Origin: Planctomycetota bacterium
GTDB lineage: Bacteria; Planctomycetota; Phycisphaerae; WQYP01
NCBI GenBank assembly: GCA_021852245.1
Contig: JAJZNY010000402.1
Coordinates: 1-6,380 of the forward strand
Reading direction: 5' to 3'
DNA length: 6,380 bases
Part shown: piece by piece, positions 5,290 to 6,380 of the stretch
How the letters are laid out: each line of letters opens with the position of its first letter
How positions within the stretch are numbered: position 1 is the first letter of the stretch
Made by a program: the position numbers and the translations under genes
Notes under the pieces: model-generated
The model's input: the letters and a program-made list of their open reading frames with translations, nothing else
What the model was told of the DNA's origin: nothing
The model's database searches: none

Positions 5290-6380
5290 TCAATGGTCGC
5301 CCAGTATGGGCAGGGGTGTGCTGGGGGTCGGGCCGGTCCTGAGCGTTTTGATGCGACGTCCCAGAAGATCGTAACCCGAAAATTCCTCAACCTTCACCTG
5401 CACCAGTTCACCCGGTACCGCGTCGATCTTCTCGAGGATCACCTCGCCGTCAATATCCGGTGCCTGGCCATCATAACGCCCAATCGCCATCCGCTGCCCG
5501 CGATCAACGCAGTCCACGAGCACCGTCAGCTTTTCGCCCACCAGCGCCTCATTCTTCATCAGCACATTCGTCCGCTGCGCCAACATTAATTCTTCGCGTC
5601 GCGCCGCCATCACGTCCGCAGGAACTGCCTGCAATTCCCACAGCCGACCGGCCGGTGTGCCCGGTTCCGGCGAGTATTCAAAGACCCCCAGACAGTCAAA
5701 CCCGAATTCATCTACAAATTCTACGAGCTCGGCATGTTGCTCATCCGTTTCACCCGGAAAGCCGGTAATGAGCGTGGTACGAATGGAGATGTTCGGTATC
5801 CAGCGTCGCAACTTGTCCAGCAGCTTTTCAATCTGCTTGCGCGTCACCTTGCGCCGCATCGCGTGCAGGATGTCATCATTAATATGCTGCAGCGGCATAT
5901 CGATATACTTCACCACATGCTCCGCGTCGCGGATCGCCTTGATCATCTCGTCCGTAAAACAGCTTGGATATGCATACATCAGCCGGATCCATCCGGCGCC
6001 AACTTGTTGATCCAGCGTTCTGAGGAGCCCGGAGAGCCCCTCGCCCGGCCCATCGTAGCCGATGTCAGTTCCATAACTGGTGGTATCCTGTCCGATCAGA
6101 TTGAGTTCAAATGCACCATCGGCGACCAATTCGCGAGCCTCGGTCAAAATTGCATCCAGCGGCTTGGATCGCATTCGACCCCGGATGGAGGGAATGGTGC
6201 AGAATGTGCATCCTTGATTGCACCCTTCGGATATCCGCAGATACGCATAGTGCCGTGGCGTAAGCCGCAGGCGTGAATCATCGGCTTCGAAATACCCTTT
6301 CCGGCTTCGATCATGTTTGGAAATGAATTGTGTCACCGGGTGAAAATTCCCCATATCCGGCGTTTGCTCGTCCCGCTTAG
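5290..6380 (-). CDS. rimO: ribosomal protein S12 methylthiotransferase RimO (N-terminus outside window)
   Basis: RimO is a radical SAM enzyme with two iron-sulfur clusters that adds a methylthio group to an aspartate of ribosomal protein S12. The frame is open from the right edge to the TGA at 5292-5290, about 363 residues; the ATG at 6354 is internal. Missing is most of the N-terminal methylthiotransferase domain with its three cluster cysteines. Present are RLRLTPRHYAYLRISEGC, the radical SAM CxxxCxxC (codons within 6199-6222, GCNQGCTFC), LIGQDTTSYG, YIDMPLQHINDDIL, RTTLITGFPGETDEQ and a C-terminal TRAM domain with APDIDGEV and YDLLGRRI. LIGQDT rather than the LLGQNV of MiaB, together with the PDIDG-type TRAM domain, favours RimO over the tRNA enzyme MiaB. 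A short Pro/Thr-rich tail follows the TRAM domain. It is the first visible gene of the rimO-pgsA-pgpA run. Confidence 0.92.
   Translation of the reverse strand, partial: KRDEQTPDMGNFHPVTQFISKHDRSRKGYFEADDSRLRLTPRHYAYLRISEGCNQGCTFCTIPSIRGRMRSKPLDAILTEARELVADGAFELNLIGQDTTSYGTDIGYDGPGEGLSGLLRTLDQQVGAGWIRLMYAYPSCFTDEMIKAIRDAEHVVKYIDMPLQHINDDILHAMRRKVTRKQIEKLLDKLRRWIPNISIRTTLITGFPGETDEQHAELVEFVDEFGFDCLGVFEYSPEPGTPAGRLWELQAVPADVMAARREELMLAQRTNVLMKNEALVGEKLTVLVDCVDRGQRMAIGRYDGQAPDIDGEVILEKIDAVPGELVQVKVEEFSGYDLLGRRIKTLRTGPTPSTPLPILGDH

Noticed and set aside
5734..6276. A 180-codon plus-strand frame inside rimO.
   Set aside because: It lies fully antisense to conserved RimO sequence and shows no domain of its own.
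1..6380. A search for mobile elements, CRISPR repeats, tRNA/rRNA genes, toxin-antitoxin pairs or a novel defence island.
   Set aside because: Nearly all bases are accounted for by six recognisable housekeeping-type genes. No arrays of repeats, terminal inverted repeats, transposase or RNA gene features were seen.

Overview
The window is moderately GC-rich, densely coded bacterial chromosome. It carries six housekeeping-type genes and shows no mobile element, CRISPR array, RNA gene or defence cassette. The host looks most like a member of the Planctomycetota (possibly the Phycisphaerae). That placement is an inference from remembered family resemblance: the end of the pyrophosphate-type phosphofructokinase tail, the lack of Shine-Dalgarno sites at some genes, and a rimO-pgsA-pgpA cluster. 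I could not test it with a search.

Left half, plus strand. Bases 1-264 are the 3' end of a phosphofructokinase gene, probably PPi-dependent. A 135-base gap (265-399) holds two weak hairpins and a possible -10 box placed so close to the next ATG that the transcript could be leaderless. Next come hrpB (400-2937), a full-length DEAH-type ATP-dependent helicase, and after 37 bases a zinc-independent MDR oxidoreductase of the quinone oxidoreductase type (2975-3955) with a clear ribosome binding site. The last two may be cotranscribed.

Right half, minus strand. Read from the right edge leftwards: rimO (6380-5290, N-terminus cut off by the window edge), pgsA (5272-4613) and pgpA (ending at 4058). 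rimO and pgsA are 17 bases apart, with the ribosome binding site for pgsA in the gap. PgsA makes phosphatidylglycerophosphate and PgpA dephosphorylates it to phosphatidylglycerol, so the two are consecutive steps of one membrane lipid pathway. RimO modifies ribosomal protein S12 and has no direct biochemical link to them. The two halves converge on a 102-base gap (3956-4057) with no obvious intrinsic terminator.

The one really odd point is the pgsA/pgpA junction. pgpA lies in the same reading frame as pgsA, directly behind the pgsA TGA. There is no ATG or GTG between that TGA and the conserved PgpA N-terminus, and the only TTG lies inside the conserved region. Initiation at CTG, readthrough of the TGA, a +1 frameshift from an ATGATG that overlaps the stop, or a one-base sequence error are all possible. 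The rest is ordinary chromosome, and I do not see a new multi-gene system here.
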